NCBI GenBank assembly: GCA_963921425.1 | Contig: OY992840.1 | Coordinates: 16,470,621 to 16,534,620 of the forward strand | Reading direction: 5' to 3' | Origin: Dryas octopetala | Lineage: Eukaryota > Streptophyta > Magnoliopsida > Rosales > Rosaceae | DNA: 64,000 bases | Shown: positions 43,293 to 54,586 of the stretch, piece by piece | Layout: each line of letters begins with the position of its first letter | Position numbering within the stretch: the stretch's first letter is position 1 | Notes under the pieces: generated by a model | The model's database searches: none | What the model was told of the DNA's origin: nothing | What the model saw: the letters and a program-made list of their open reading frames with translations, nothing else | Made by a program: the position numbers and the translations under genes

Positions 43293-45184
43293 CACTACCA
43301 AAAAATTGGCCATCAGCCACTGTCCACATCTGTGGGCTTTACCCAATTTTTCCACTGTTATCCGTGTCTAACCCAGCTAGCTACGGAACAGCTACTAAAA
43401 CTGGGTCAGTGGGTACTACTTGGGTGGGTATAGGCCATTCACTCACATTTTGTGTAAAACAGTGGGATAATATGTTGACTTCTTACCATCTCCAACAACT
43501 ATAAAATAATCATCTACAGTATTTGTGATATAATTAAATATAAAATTCCTTGAAAGTTGTGTACATCAATATCAATAAAATAGATTCATTATTATACCCA
43601 TCACGGTTGCAACAACATACAAGTGGTCTCTAACCATCCCATCAACATACAAGTGGTCTCTAACCAAACCAGGGTAAAGCCAATCACGGTTACAACAACG
43701 CTTACATGGACACTTTAACAAACCATCTTGGCTAGCAACACGTAATGAATGATCAATGAAATTCTGTAATCCTGCAATGAATTCTGGACTCAGCCTATCC
43801 AGTTTAACCCAGCTTTTATCCATTGTTGCTGCAATAATTACAAAATTGAACCAAATTAATCACTTTGGATGCCTTGGTAAAATGATAGATATTACCTACC
43901 ATTACAAGTTTATGATATCACAGTACAACAAAGATATGGTAATGGATCAATAAGTGCCCAAAACGAAAAAAAAATATATATATATATACGTATTTCAGTA
44001 TTTGTGAAGCCGATTGTCAATAAGTGTAAATGGAAGGGAACCAACTTAATGAACATACCTTGATGAGTAAAGGTGATTTTAACAATAACTAACTTCCAAT
44101 TCAATCAACTGCTCCAAGGGAAGGTTTCACTGAACTCATCTTGCTGATTGGAAGGGCACTCCATGATCTCTTTTGTAATCAATTATGTTAAAATTGTATT
44201 GGGGGTTATCTACGCTGCAGCAATTGTAACCAAAATTGAAGCAAATTGAGTCACTAAGTGTTCCAAATATGCGGCAATTGTTATGTGATTTGTTAAAAGA
44301 GCTCAGCAACGTTGATCTATGGATGTTTACAGCTTCAAAAAAAATCCAAGCAAAACATACAAAAACACCAAATTCATAGCTAAAGTTGTTGTTTGAATCC
44401 ACACCAAAATAGTTCATTCTAATTACATCCAGTTAAATCAAGAGGGCTTCATTTAAAAATTAGAAAATAGAAATCCAAATTCGAAAATAGAAATCCAATC
44501 AAGAGGGCTTCATTTAAAAAATAGAAAATAGAAATCAAGGGGACTAACATACGCACCAGATAAATGAGAATGTGCAGAGTTTTGCCGACCGCAAGCAAGG
44601 ACACCCAATGTATCGGACTCGTTCCTTTCAATTCCTTTCATCAACAAATTTAGGAGATAAGCTGCAAAAAAACACAGAAGTCTAGTTCGGAGATGTATTG
44701 TTCTTTTCCTTTCCTTTCATAAACAAAAGTATTTAGGAGATCTATGGTTCCTTTCCTTTCCTTCACCCAAGTCTAGTTCTGTAATGGACCAAATAAAACA
44801 GAAGAACACCACAAAGTTTTCAATTCCATGAGTGGAGTTGTTGTTTGACTTGTGAGGAATAAGACCCAATCTGACGTGTGCCAGGCTTTGGTTCCATCAA
44901 AAGTGAGTAATCTTCTATTTTACCCTTTGTAAAATTAGTTTTATATATATTGTGAATATATATAAAAAGTTATAAAAAATATATATATATTATAATTGAA
45001 TAAATTAATTTTTTAATCTATAGACATAGATATTTATATCTGTGAGATCTATTCTCACATCTTCTCATCAATCAGTGGGTTTTTTGAACTTAATAAAGAG
45101 AATAGCATTGACTGAATTGAAATTTGTCACAGAATTTTATCTGTGGCTAAAAATTGGTTCCTATTGGCCAATTTTTTGGTAGTG
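43293..45184. mobile_element. non-autonomous CACTA element in the AVT1 last exon
   Basis: The ends are CACTACCAAAAAATTGGCCA and its exact complement (20 bases), flanked by the 3-base target duplication ATG (43290-43292 and 45185-45187). 1892 bases. Subterminal short words (GCCAC...TCTGTGG) occur in both orientations. It carries only a remnant of a TNP2-type transposase start. Two internal direct duplications: ACATACAAGTGGTCTCTAAC at 43615 and 43646, and AAGAGGGCTTCATTTAAAAA at about 44440 and 44500. It belongs to a different family from the CACTA at 3999. Confidence 0.93.
43572..43823 (-). pseudogene. CACTA transposase N-terminal remnant (Transpos_assoc)
   Basis: The minus-strand frame starts MDKSWVKLDRLSPEF and contains CPCKRCCNRDW, the conserved opening and Cys cluster of the Transpos_assoc domain found at the start of TNP2 transposases. 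It stops after 83 codons following a small internal duplication (VRDHLYVDGMVRDHLYV). No DDE core follows. Confidence 0.75.
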
Positions 45185-46300
45185 ATGGCATTTGCTATTG
45201 GTGTGATTATGAGTGCATATTTAACTAGTGGGATAGCTAAAGTGGTGTATATAGCTACTTTTGAGCTAATTTTACTTGTAGGCAAGTTGATTGTCACTTG
45301 AGATTGGGCATCTTTTCCAAACATTAAGTAGCCCGAAACACCCACGGCTATATAGGTTAAAGTGGTCAAGAAAAAAATGACCAACAAAACCTGCAAACAA
45401 AATCAGAAGATTAATTCCATGACAAAACAATATGCAATAAAAGAAATATTTTGATATGAATTACTTAATTACCTTATAGAATTGACCCCTATGTTTCATA
45501 GAAGAGTATAAGCTTGGAAATAATGGATGAGCTGCGAAACAAAATGCATACAAGCTAAGAGCAGTAGGAAGTCCAGTCCAAGCAAAGAGCTCCCCATTGG
45601 CAGAGAACCCTACTCCGTCGAAACCAACCCAAACAATGGAGCTGATGATGACAAAGGTCGACAATACCCCACACGCTGAGATATAGGAAAGCAATCTTAA
45701 GTCGTTCAACCATGTTGAAGGTAAGATGACGATCCCTGCAGCTATTGTAAAAAATGGCTTTCCCCTAATGCCATGTCCACGCACACTGAAACCGGCATGT
45801 GGGAATAACCTAGTTAGGTTATCGGCTTCCATTATCAAAAATCCGGTTGGGACTAGATACAGCTCTAGATATAAGAAAACGGCTGTGATAATTCTTCCTT
45901 TACGACCAAATGCAGAGAAACCAATTTCAGGATATGTCTTCATTGGTGTGTCGGTACTGTTCATGCATTTGATGAGAAGTATTCCAGTGTACAAAGTTAT
46001 GATTGCCACTAAAAGAAGAAGAATGAGGCTTAACCATCCAGCTTTTGAAACTGCGTAGGGGATTGTAATCACTCCAATCCCTACAATTTGTAACAAAGTG
46101 CGCGCATGGATCGATTATCATAATTAGGATTCAATTCTAATCACTATCAAAAAGTTAATTAGAACGTATTAAAAAAGTACGCAGTCTATTGGAACATAAC
46201 AAGAACCTGATAGGGCATTGAGTCCATTGAAGCAAGTCTTCAAGAAACTTGTTCCTTGAGGTTGATCAGTACGTGGAACCTCATCAATTTGCTCTGCCAT

Positions 46301-47254
46301 GAACTAAACATCAAAACTTGAAATTAATTAGTATGGTGTACGTATGACCGAAACAGGCCTAGATTTTAAAACTAAAATTGAACACCCATCTTCTTGTACA
46401 CCATAGCAATCACTCTGCATATATCATCTCTCACAATACCCTTTCGATGTGACGATCTCACCAAAGAAGACCATGCATATATTAATATTTCCAAGTTTAA
46501 CAAGGGCTAATTAGCGTATTGCAGGTGTTTGTGTCATGACCATAGGCCGTTGTTTCAGCACTATATATGATCAGTTTGATTTGGTATGTATTATTGATGT
46601 GTTTAGAAGATGGGTTTTCAATCCACGAAAACGTTGCCGTTGCCGCAAAACATGACTAATATGGAGACTGGTTAGAGGTTTACAAGGGGAAATTAGGTAA
46701 AAGATCGAGAAATATGCGCTTGAGTTTGATCGTACACTTGCAGCCTCAGTTCTTCAGAGATGATAAGACTAGCTCCCAAGTGAGTGAATAAAAAAAAAAC
46801 GTTTGTAACGTAGCACTTTGCATTCAATAAAATTATATGGAAATTAATGGCATAAGAATTAATGAAGACAAACGGTCAATAGTAATCATTGTTGATGAGA
46901 TTTATATATATAAAATTATAATTTTTTAAGATTCCCGAAGATATAAAATTTATGAATTAAAGATTATTCCATATGATAATCGTGTCACGTGTTTGGTGAA
47001 CCTCTAATAATATAATGACATATGTGTTTATTTTAATTAAAATTTTTAATGTTTAAAATAAATAATATACATAACACCATAACAATGAATAATCATATTA
47101 TACACATATGTTCAAATAACCCTACTCGAAGAATTTCTGGTTATGAATACCAAAAACAATGACAACTTATGATTGTATGTATTATTGGTTTTTGTCCCGT
47201 TATGTGAAACATGCTAATACGGCAGGAACGTCCCTACCCAAATTTTTTGTTAAT
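46301..47254. other. intergenic, upstream of the AVT1 gene
   Basis: Presumed AVT1 promoter at the left; the rest is AT-rich with patches similar to the SDR flanks (46397-46450 against 39697-39751). No gene. Confidence 0.5.
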
Positions 47255-47303
47255 CTGAAACCAAGACATGTGGCAAATGCAATGTTGTTTTGAATTTGTC
47301 GGT
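47255..47303 (+). pseudogene. short SDR gene fragment
   Basis: About 50 bases (CTGAAACCAAGACATGTGGC...GAATTTGTCGG) match the SDR copy 1 segment coding KPRHVADAVLF...EFVTG, with the intervening codons deleted. Too short to be more than a footprint of a lost SDR copy. Confidence 0.65.
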
Positions 47304-47803
47304 AGTCGACATTGCGGGTGATTGTAATTCCATTGGTTGAGAACATTAACACACGTTTGACCAAAAAAAAAGATCATTAACAGGCGCAAGGCTAAAGTTT
47401 GGATCCGTGGGGTGACAAAAATGGGTCTTCAACCTTGATTAGCCCAGCTAATTTGACTTGGGCCCAAAACAGAGCAAAACAAAACAAAGAAGGCCCTAGG
47501 CCTGGAGACTCTGCATTGATCCTCCAACCAAATCTTGAGGTTGTGGGTGTCTGAGTTCACGAGGTGTTTTGCTGGTATTGACTTCCATGAATCAAGTTGT
47601 GTGGAAAAATGTCCCGACCAAATCCGATGCCCAAATCCAATGGCCTTTCGAGTTCACCAAAAGACCACCTCACCTCGTTCAAAATCTGGTTTTCAACTCT
47701 CAAAGGCCAGATAGATACAGCTCTCTCTGTGACTGTCTGTGTAATGTGTCATTCTTTGTAAGAGATCAAACCCACCTGGAACAAGAGGAAGAGAAAGGAA
47801 AAG

Positions 47804-49540
47804 ATGGGCATGCAACTGAGAAGGACTAGTTATCATCTACACCATCTCCATCACAACACCACCTGTACAAAGCCAACATTCTCTGCATCTTTGCACCCCT
47901 TTTCTTCACCAAGTAATTCAGTGCTATTTCACAACAAGTTCAATGGAAACAGAGGGATTGTGTTGGAGGGGTCTCTTGGTTTGCAACATATCAACAGCAG
48001 AAGCACAAGGAACACAAAAAGGAGAACAAGTCAAAAATATGGGATTGTGGCCTCAAGCAATGTGGCTGCACCTTCACCACTTTGGGATAGTTGGAAACCT
48101 GACAAGGGTTCAGCTGCTCCTTCCCTCAGCGACATTCTTTGGCCTTCTGCAGGTTAGAGTCTTAGAGATCATAATAAATGTGTTTGGTTGCATTACAGAT
48201 TGTAGCCCTTTTATGAAATTGAGCTTTTACTTTGTTGCTTAGTTTGCCCACCAGTTTTCTAGTTCTACATTGATATGTATTTATCTTTAAATAAATTAAT
48301 TAGATTGAAAATTACATTATTTGTGACCTCAGAGTAGACATTCATGACAACAACTATTTAAAATTCATATGAAAAACAGGGGCTTTTGCTGCAATGGCAA
48401 TATTGGGAAGGATGGATGAAATACTGTCACCAAAAGGAATTTCAATGACAATTGCACCTTTGGGGGCTGTTTCTGCTGTCCTCTTTGCCACTCCCTCCTC
48501 CCCAGCTGCTCGGGTTGGTTGTTTCATCCCTCTTTGACCCTCCTTATATTACATGAATCTAAATTAGCCATAACTTCTTTTTTCTTTTGTCTTTCATTTA
48601 TTTGGTGCTCAATACCAGCCATAACTCATAAGTTGCTTTTATCTAGTGACTAACTGTTGGTTCACATCTAGTGACTGTCTTGTGTACAAATATTAGACAA
48701 CCCAGCTTTCAAGAAATTCATTATTGGGCCTAATAGAGACCTATTCCATCACTTTGTCATTGCAGTCTTTTACTTACATGAATCTGTGTGTCCATATATA
48801 TTGGCCCAAATCAAACATTACATGTACCTAGACTTGTTAACAGCTAGACTTATATCTTTGACTTGAAGTTGGCCTAAGGGGTTGTGATGTCCTTTGTGAT
48901 GTTGCAGAATTATAACATGTTCATGGCTCAAATAGGTTGTGCAGCCATTGGAGTTCTGGCATTTTCTATATTTGGGCCAGGATGGCTTGCTAGAAGCTTT
49001 GCCCTGGCTGCATCCATTGCTTTCATGATATACACACGTTCCACCCATCCACCAGGTAATTAATACATACCCACTTGGTTTTTCAATTTTGCTATTAAAC
49101 TTAACTTACATATATGGTGATGAATTGGCAGCTGCAAGCTTGCCTATACTGTTCATTGATGGAGCTAAGTTGCATCACTTGAGTTTTTGGTATGCTTTGT
49201 TCCCTGGCGCCGCAGGATGCATTCTTCTTTGCTTGATCGTAAGTTCCTTGTACTAATCACTCCCTGCAAAATATGTTTGATTGCAAAGAAAACTGATAAA
49301 AGAAAATCAAATGTAGAGATTTTTTGTGTACAAACTTGATCACTTATAGATAATGCAATTAATAAAGTCCGTCATAATTACTAATTAAGCAGCCAGTCAC
49401 AGGGTATATGTATGTACATTAGTAGAATTGTGGTTGCAAAATTCAAAATTTATTCATTAATGGGTGGTCTCACTTTCTTTCTCCCAATTTTGTTGCAGCA
49501 ACAGATGGTGTTGTACTTGAAGGACAACTTCAAATTTTGA
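47804..49540 (+). CDS. HPP-family plastid membrane protein (At5g62720/NITR2;1-like)
   Basis: Integral membrane protein of the HPP family; Arabidopsis At5g62720 has been described as a plastid nitrite transporter. Five exons: 47804-48152, 48380-48513, 48908-49055, 49132-49238, 49499-49540, giving 259 aa. The first 75 or so residues are Ser/Thr/His/basic-rich without acids, a likely chloroplast transit peptide. Then LWDSWKPDKG, SLSDILWPSAGAFAAMAILG, four to five membrane helices, the signature STHPPAA (His-Pro-Pro across the exon 3-4 junction) and SFWYALFPGAAGC. The ATG at 47804 is preceded by a purine-rich leader; another Met is two codons on. It is probably intact. It follows the kinase At5g62710 homologue after an interval of inserted genes, as in Arabidopsis where the two are adjacent (from memory). 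Confidence 0.92.
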
Positions 49541-50329
49541 GCTGTAAACAAACACTACATGCTTTGCTGATCAGTGCCTCACCAGTCACATAGTTGGATC
49601 CAAATACAAATACAATATTCTATCTGAGCTCAATTTTGAAAGAAGGCTTGTTGGCAGGCATTGGGTTTCCTTGGATGAGCATTATCACTCCACACCAATG
49701 CCAGCAATGCTCCAATACTATACAAATTTAAATCAATAATAGAAGCTTGGGAAAGCAAGCACCACTGTAAACAATAATGTAATGTCATGTGATTGTATAA
49801 ATTAGTGCGAAAAAAACTTGTTGGAGACACCTCAATTGTGGTCCTAAGTGTATTATTGATAGTTCCAGGTTCTAAAACTGATGTCATAAAAACTTGAAGA
49901 GTGTAAATTCAATTTGTTTTGGTCAGCAAATTGATCAACCACGGCAACTTCATTATACCTTTTTTTAGGGGATGAAATGGGGTGTGAGAGCCAAATTTTT
50001 TCATGTACAAATTCCTATAACAAGTGATGTTTCTTCGCTGAATTTGAGAAGCAGGACATCATCTGCAGCTACTCTCAATCTTCTCAAGGTCATCGCTAGG
50101 GGAGGTTATGCAGCTATGCAGCACATGAATGAATGGAATTCACTGTTGAATTCCACTTGCATAGCAGTATAAGCACGGTAGCGATGGCCCTCAGAAGATA
50201 AAGATTAGACGCAGATTGACCATAGGCTTTGAAAAGGTTCATTTTTTGTAGTCCAAACTCAAATAATGCTCAAGTATAATTGAATTGGAAATGATGTTTC
50301 AACCCACTTTGTGTTTGCTTGTGTTTGGG
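49541..50329. other. intergenic, 3' flank of the HPP gene
   Basis: The first 350 bases are the HPP 3' region, which recurs in the downstream duplicate. 49890-50329 is unassigned. Confidence 0.55.
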
Positions 50330-50461
50330 CCAGCTGCTCGGGCTTTGTTCTCATATTACATGAATCTAAATTACCCATAACTTTCTTTTTTTGTTGTTGT
50401 TCTGTTTATTTGGTGACCAATATGAGCCACTAGTTGTTTTTGTTCTTTACACAAAAAGATG

Positions 50462-50500
<39 letters not shown>

Positions 50501-51330
50501 AGAATTAGAGAGTCCAGCTTTCAAGAAATTCCTTATTGCGTCTAATGGAGACCTATTCCATCACTTTGCCATTGCATTGTTTTTTACTTCCATGGATACC
50601 AATTCCAACTTTACCTACACCTACACTTGTTAACCGCTAGACCTGTTTCTTTGACATGAAGTTGGCCTAAGGGGTTGTGTTGTGATCTCCTTGGTGTTGC
50701 ACAAGTATAATATATGTTCATGGCTCAAATTGGTTGTGCAGCCATTGGAGTCCTGGCTTTTTCTATATTTCTTGTGAACAAACTTCACTTAATGCAATAA
50801 TTAATGATGTCAAATGGGTGGTCTCATACTCTCTTTGTCCCAATTGTTGCAGCGAGAGATGGTGTTGTACTTGAGGAACAACTTCAAATTTTGAGCTCTA
50901 AACGAACACTACATATTTTGCTCAGTGCCTCAGTGACATGCAGCATACAAATACAATATTCCATCTGAGTTCAATTTTTAAAGCTTGTGGGAATATAAAA
51001 ATGAACAATAAAACCGCTTGGGCAGGCACTTCTGTTACTCTATAAACAAATGCAATGTTATACGATTGTATAAAGATTACAGTGCTTGCACAAATTTACT
51101 TACTTTCACCAGTTTACTGTTTTTTCCATTCCAACAGTGTGAGGCATTAGTCTGTACAAACATTATATGATCACGAAATTGTTAGTTCATTCCTCCCTTT
51201 CCATTGAGCTTAGTTTCATTATAAAATGTGATAAAAAAATAAAAAATAAAAAAAACAAGAAGATATATATCTCCTATGCACCTCCATTGTGGTCCTAAGT
51301 GCATTGATAGTTCCAGGTTCTAAAATTGAT
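50330..51330 (+). pseudogene. partial duplicate of the HPP gene
   Basis: Co-linear but gapped homology to 48500-49890: end of exon 2 (CCAGCTGCTCGGG), intron 2 (TTACATGAATCTAAATTA, TAATGGAGACCTATTCCATC), the start of exon 3 (ATGTTCATGGCTCAAAT..GCAGCCATTGGAGT), then a jump to the exon 5 acceptor (TTGTTGCAG) and GAGATGGTGTTGTACTTGAG..AACTTCAAATTTTGA, and the 3' flank including ATAGTTCCAGGTTCTAAAA at about 51307. Exon 1, most of exon 3 and exon 4 are absent. A (GA)n tract lies at 50468-50500. Confidence 0.9.
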
Positions 51331-52910
51331 CATGCCTTAAAATATCTATTTGACATGGTTCATGAATGTTGGGAGCAAACAAATACTGGCAGACATAAAC
51401 ATAACTCTGATATCATATTAACCCATCACTGAGTCCCAAAAGTTTAAGTTGTCAAGAAATAGGCCAACAATGTATATGAAATTAACATAAGATTAAATTA
51501 ACTCTGTATCATCAAATTGATCAAAGATAATAAGTACTTTCATCATATTTTCTCGAATCCAAAGCCTCTATTAATTCTTCTACCGTTAATCTTATATTAT
51601 GTCTAAAATTATATTGTTCGTTGACCTATGTTTAACCAAAATTCCTAATGCATTACTCTGTCCTCTCGCACCGTATAGGCTAACTCTATCTCTCTTAGAA
51701 GAACGAAAAGTAACAATAAGACAACTTTGCAAATGTAGCTCCCCCTGTCACTGTATATATCATACTGTAAACTAAGTTTATTGATTGAATAATACCAGGA
51801 TTTTAACATGTTCGATAATAAACAATGCATAAATAAACAAATATGAGTGAGATGATTGTGCTTACCATCACATTCCGCTTGATGGTTATTTATATTTGCC
51901 TATAAAGAAATTGAACACATTGTTTTTCATTTCAGATGCAGTGAAAAGCGAATCTGATAGCAAGTAGCTACCCACCATGGTGCTTGGCAATAACTCCATT
52001 CTGTGAAAGAAGATGCAAGCTATGAAGATATTCGTGCAAGCTACCGATTTGCCATCCTTAATAGTCATCCCGATAAATTACAGACTACATCTGAATCAGG
52101 AGACAGATTTTTGAGAAGGTGCATTTGTTAAGAGATGGGAGCAAGATGTCCTTTGCGGCACAAAATGCTTTGCCAGCATCACCTGTTCTTCCTTGTGGGT
52201 CTTCTTCTTTGAAACTTAGAATTCTCATCAATTCAAATCGTTTTGTTTCAATTCATGATCATCATTCAATGGGTTGATATATATTTTTTGTTTAAATATT
52301 TTAGCTTAGAAATCCTTTGATGAAAAAGCCAGGCTCGTAAACATGTGGTGTAAGGCCTTCTCCAAATTAATTTTGGGTATAAAAAAATGTAAAAATATAG
52401 ATTTTAGAGATCATTAACATAATGGTGTTGAGCCCAAATTTGAAGATATTAATATTTAACTCATTTATTTATTGGTGGGTCAACCATTTAATTTAGTGAT
52501 GAATAAGCCATTTAATAGCTTTTATTTATTAGTGAGTCAGCTATTTAATTTGATTTGGGAATAGTTTATGCCCAAAACTAGAAAAAGCTTTTGGGTTTCA
52601 AAAAATTATGAAATTCATATTCCGGCTGATTGTGTCTAGACTATATCTATTTTATACCAAAAAATGAATTTAGGAATCAAATTCAAGCCGCGTTGCATAA
52701 GGCCTAACTATGGCAGAAGCACTAATAGCAGAGATCAACACAGCAATTCGTAATCTTGAAGATACCTAATTGTAATCATGAACCACTATTCCATGCTTTT
52801 CTGTATCCAAAGTCCAAACCCTTTAAGATTAAAAAATGGATTAATTAACCATTAACTACAGAAGGGGTGGGCCCGCCCAATTTTGACTCGATCCTCCAAT
52901 CAGGTCATGG
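51331..52910. other. intergenic
   Basis: AT-rich DNA with no supported gene or element. Confidence 0.5.
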
Positions 52911-53290
52911 ATCTTGCGACACGTGTGGGCAAACGTCCAAATCAGTGGGTGCCCATCGCGCTGAAAGATTCCGTGGGGGGTTTGCTTGGTGGACGCTGTC
53001 TTGATGGTGATGCTTTTCAACGGGCAAACGCCGAACGGGGCTACTAAGAAAACGAGATTTGCTGATCGCAGCCGTCCACGTGGCGGCCACACGTCGAAAC
53101 TCCAACAGAATGGGTATTTAGAGAGAGGGTCTTCGGTGGGGCGTGCCCCATACAAGATTAATGCGTATTTAGATGGTCGGTAGAAGATCTCTAAAAAGTG
53201 CCTCGCGATCACTGATCCGAGAAGGAGGGACACTTGCCATCAAATCTATGGCTCCAACTTTCTGTGTCGTAAGATATAGGGATATAAATA
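52911..53290 (+). promoter_or_regulatory. orphan promoter-like GC-rich island
   Basis: A GC-rich patch with ACGT elements (GACACGTGTGG at about 52919, CGTCCACGTGGCGGCCACACG at about 53073, the first a near and the second a perfect G-box) followed by GATATAAATAAG at about 53280, a TATA-like site. No convincing coding sequence follows downstream. It could be a promoter left after gene loss or part of an unrecognised element. Confidence 0.35.
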
Positions 53291-54081
53291 AGGGTTTGTT
53301 GATGCACAAATTTCCTCCTACATAATCAAAACACAAGTAACAATCACACGAATGGAATACAAGAATGTTTAGTGGTTCACTTGATCACAATTAGAGGAGG
53401 TTTTGTCAAACACTCGGCATGTGCATTTACAAAATTTTGTATAAATGTTAATATAGCTTAAAAAATGCAAATGCACTTGCTAAGTAGATGCAACTCAGAA
53501 AATGTAGATGCACTTTAATATACAGATGCACATATTGAGCAGATGCACCTAAAAAATTTAGATGCCTTTGCCGAGAAATGCCAAGCGCTTGACTGCCTAA
53601 TTTACGCTCACTGCCCTTTAGGTGCAGTGATTGTACTTTAGGCCAAGTTAGCGTCTCAATGTCCTTCTTACTAAGTTGATCTAATTTACTATATAAATAT
53701 AGGGTAAATAAGCTTGGGAAATAGACCCTTTAGGACCTTTGTATGATCCGTTTACAGAAAATGCTTAAAATGCTTATATTTGCAAAAACCAACTTCAAAT
53801 TTAACTTGATAGTGGGCATTTGACGGAATGCATAATTAATCAAGATTCGCAAAAAAAATGGAGATACGAAGCAAGAAAGTTGATGACTTTCAAGATCAAT
53901 CAACAAGAAATGAACATAAGATGTAGGAAATCACCAAGAAAACGAAGCAAAGCACAGATCTAGGGTTTTCAGAAATCAAGAACACGAAGTAAATGAAGTA
54001 AAGAGAACCAAATCACCAGAAAATATTAGAGAAGACGAAGCAGAAATGAAGCGTAGCAGTGGATCGAACTAATTAAAATAA

Positions 54082-54586
54082 GGCTTATTCACACCATTGC
54101 CCCTGTAAGATACACTTTTTTTTTTTTTTTTTTACTTTGTCCCCTGAAACTTAAATTCTCTCAGTTTGCTACTTGAACTTCAAACAGTTGTTGCAAAAGA
54201 TCATATGCCGTCAACTCTGTCAATTTTTTGTTAAAAAAGCTGATGTGGCACTATATGGCATGGGTGGGACCCTTTTCTAGTTATGTAACATCCATGTAAA
54301 CACTAAAAATTATAAAAAATTGACATGGATCTTATTATTTTTTAGTTTAAAAATTATTTTTTATTAATTTTTTTGTCCACATAGATTTTACATAACTAAA
54401 AAAGGGTCTCACTCATGCCATATAGGTGCCACGTCAGCTTTTTAATAGAAAAATTGATAAAGTTGACAGCATATAGTCTTTTGCAACAACTGTGTGAAGT
54501 TCAGGTGACAATTTGACAAAATTTAAGTTTCATGGGACAAAGTGAGAAAAAATGTATTTTATAAGGGGCAATGGTGTGAGTAAGCC
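54082..54586. mobile_element. Mutator-like MITE with long inverted repeats
   Basis: 505 bases, starting GGCTTATTCACACCATTGCC and ending in the complement (GGCAATGGTGTGAGTAAGCC), arms about 210 bases. Flanked by a 9-base target duplication with one mismatch (TTAAAATAA 54073-54081, TTAAAACAA 54587-54595). The first bases GGCTTATT are the same as in the MULE at 14820, so it may be mobilised by a related transposase. 53291-54081 holds no recognisable gene. Confidence 0.88.

Larger units (their letters stand above)
42992..46300 (-). pseudogene. AVT1-type vacuolar amino acid transporter, split by a CACTA element
   Basis: Amino acid/auxin permease family (Aa_trans), close to remembered Arabidopsis AVT1I. 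Exons on the minus strand: 46300-46207 (MAEQIDEVPRTDQP...CFNGLNALSG), 46080-45473 (GVITIPYAVSKAGW, YLELYLVPTGFLIMEADNL, GLPTALSLYAFCFAAHPL, YSSMKHRGQF) and a last exon from 45390 to 42992 that is cut by an insert at 43293-45184. Without the insert and one target copy the last exon would be 504 bases and the gene 401 codons, normal for the family. As it stands the frame runs into the insert and stops at 45127, losing the segment LPSHWKNMGI to SIKERIG and its final two or three membrane helices. No other lesion is seen, so the damage is recent and may be allelic. Confidence 0.88.

Noticed and set aside
47569-47829. 86-codon frame before the HPP gene
   Set aside because: It overlaps the HPP start in another frame and lies in its leader; no known motif.
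52856-53233. 125-codon minus-strand frame over the GC-rich island
   Set aside because: No recognisable domain, opposite to the TATA-like box, and the frame is explained by raised GC content.
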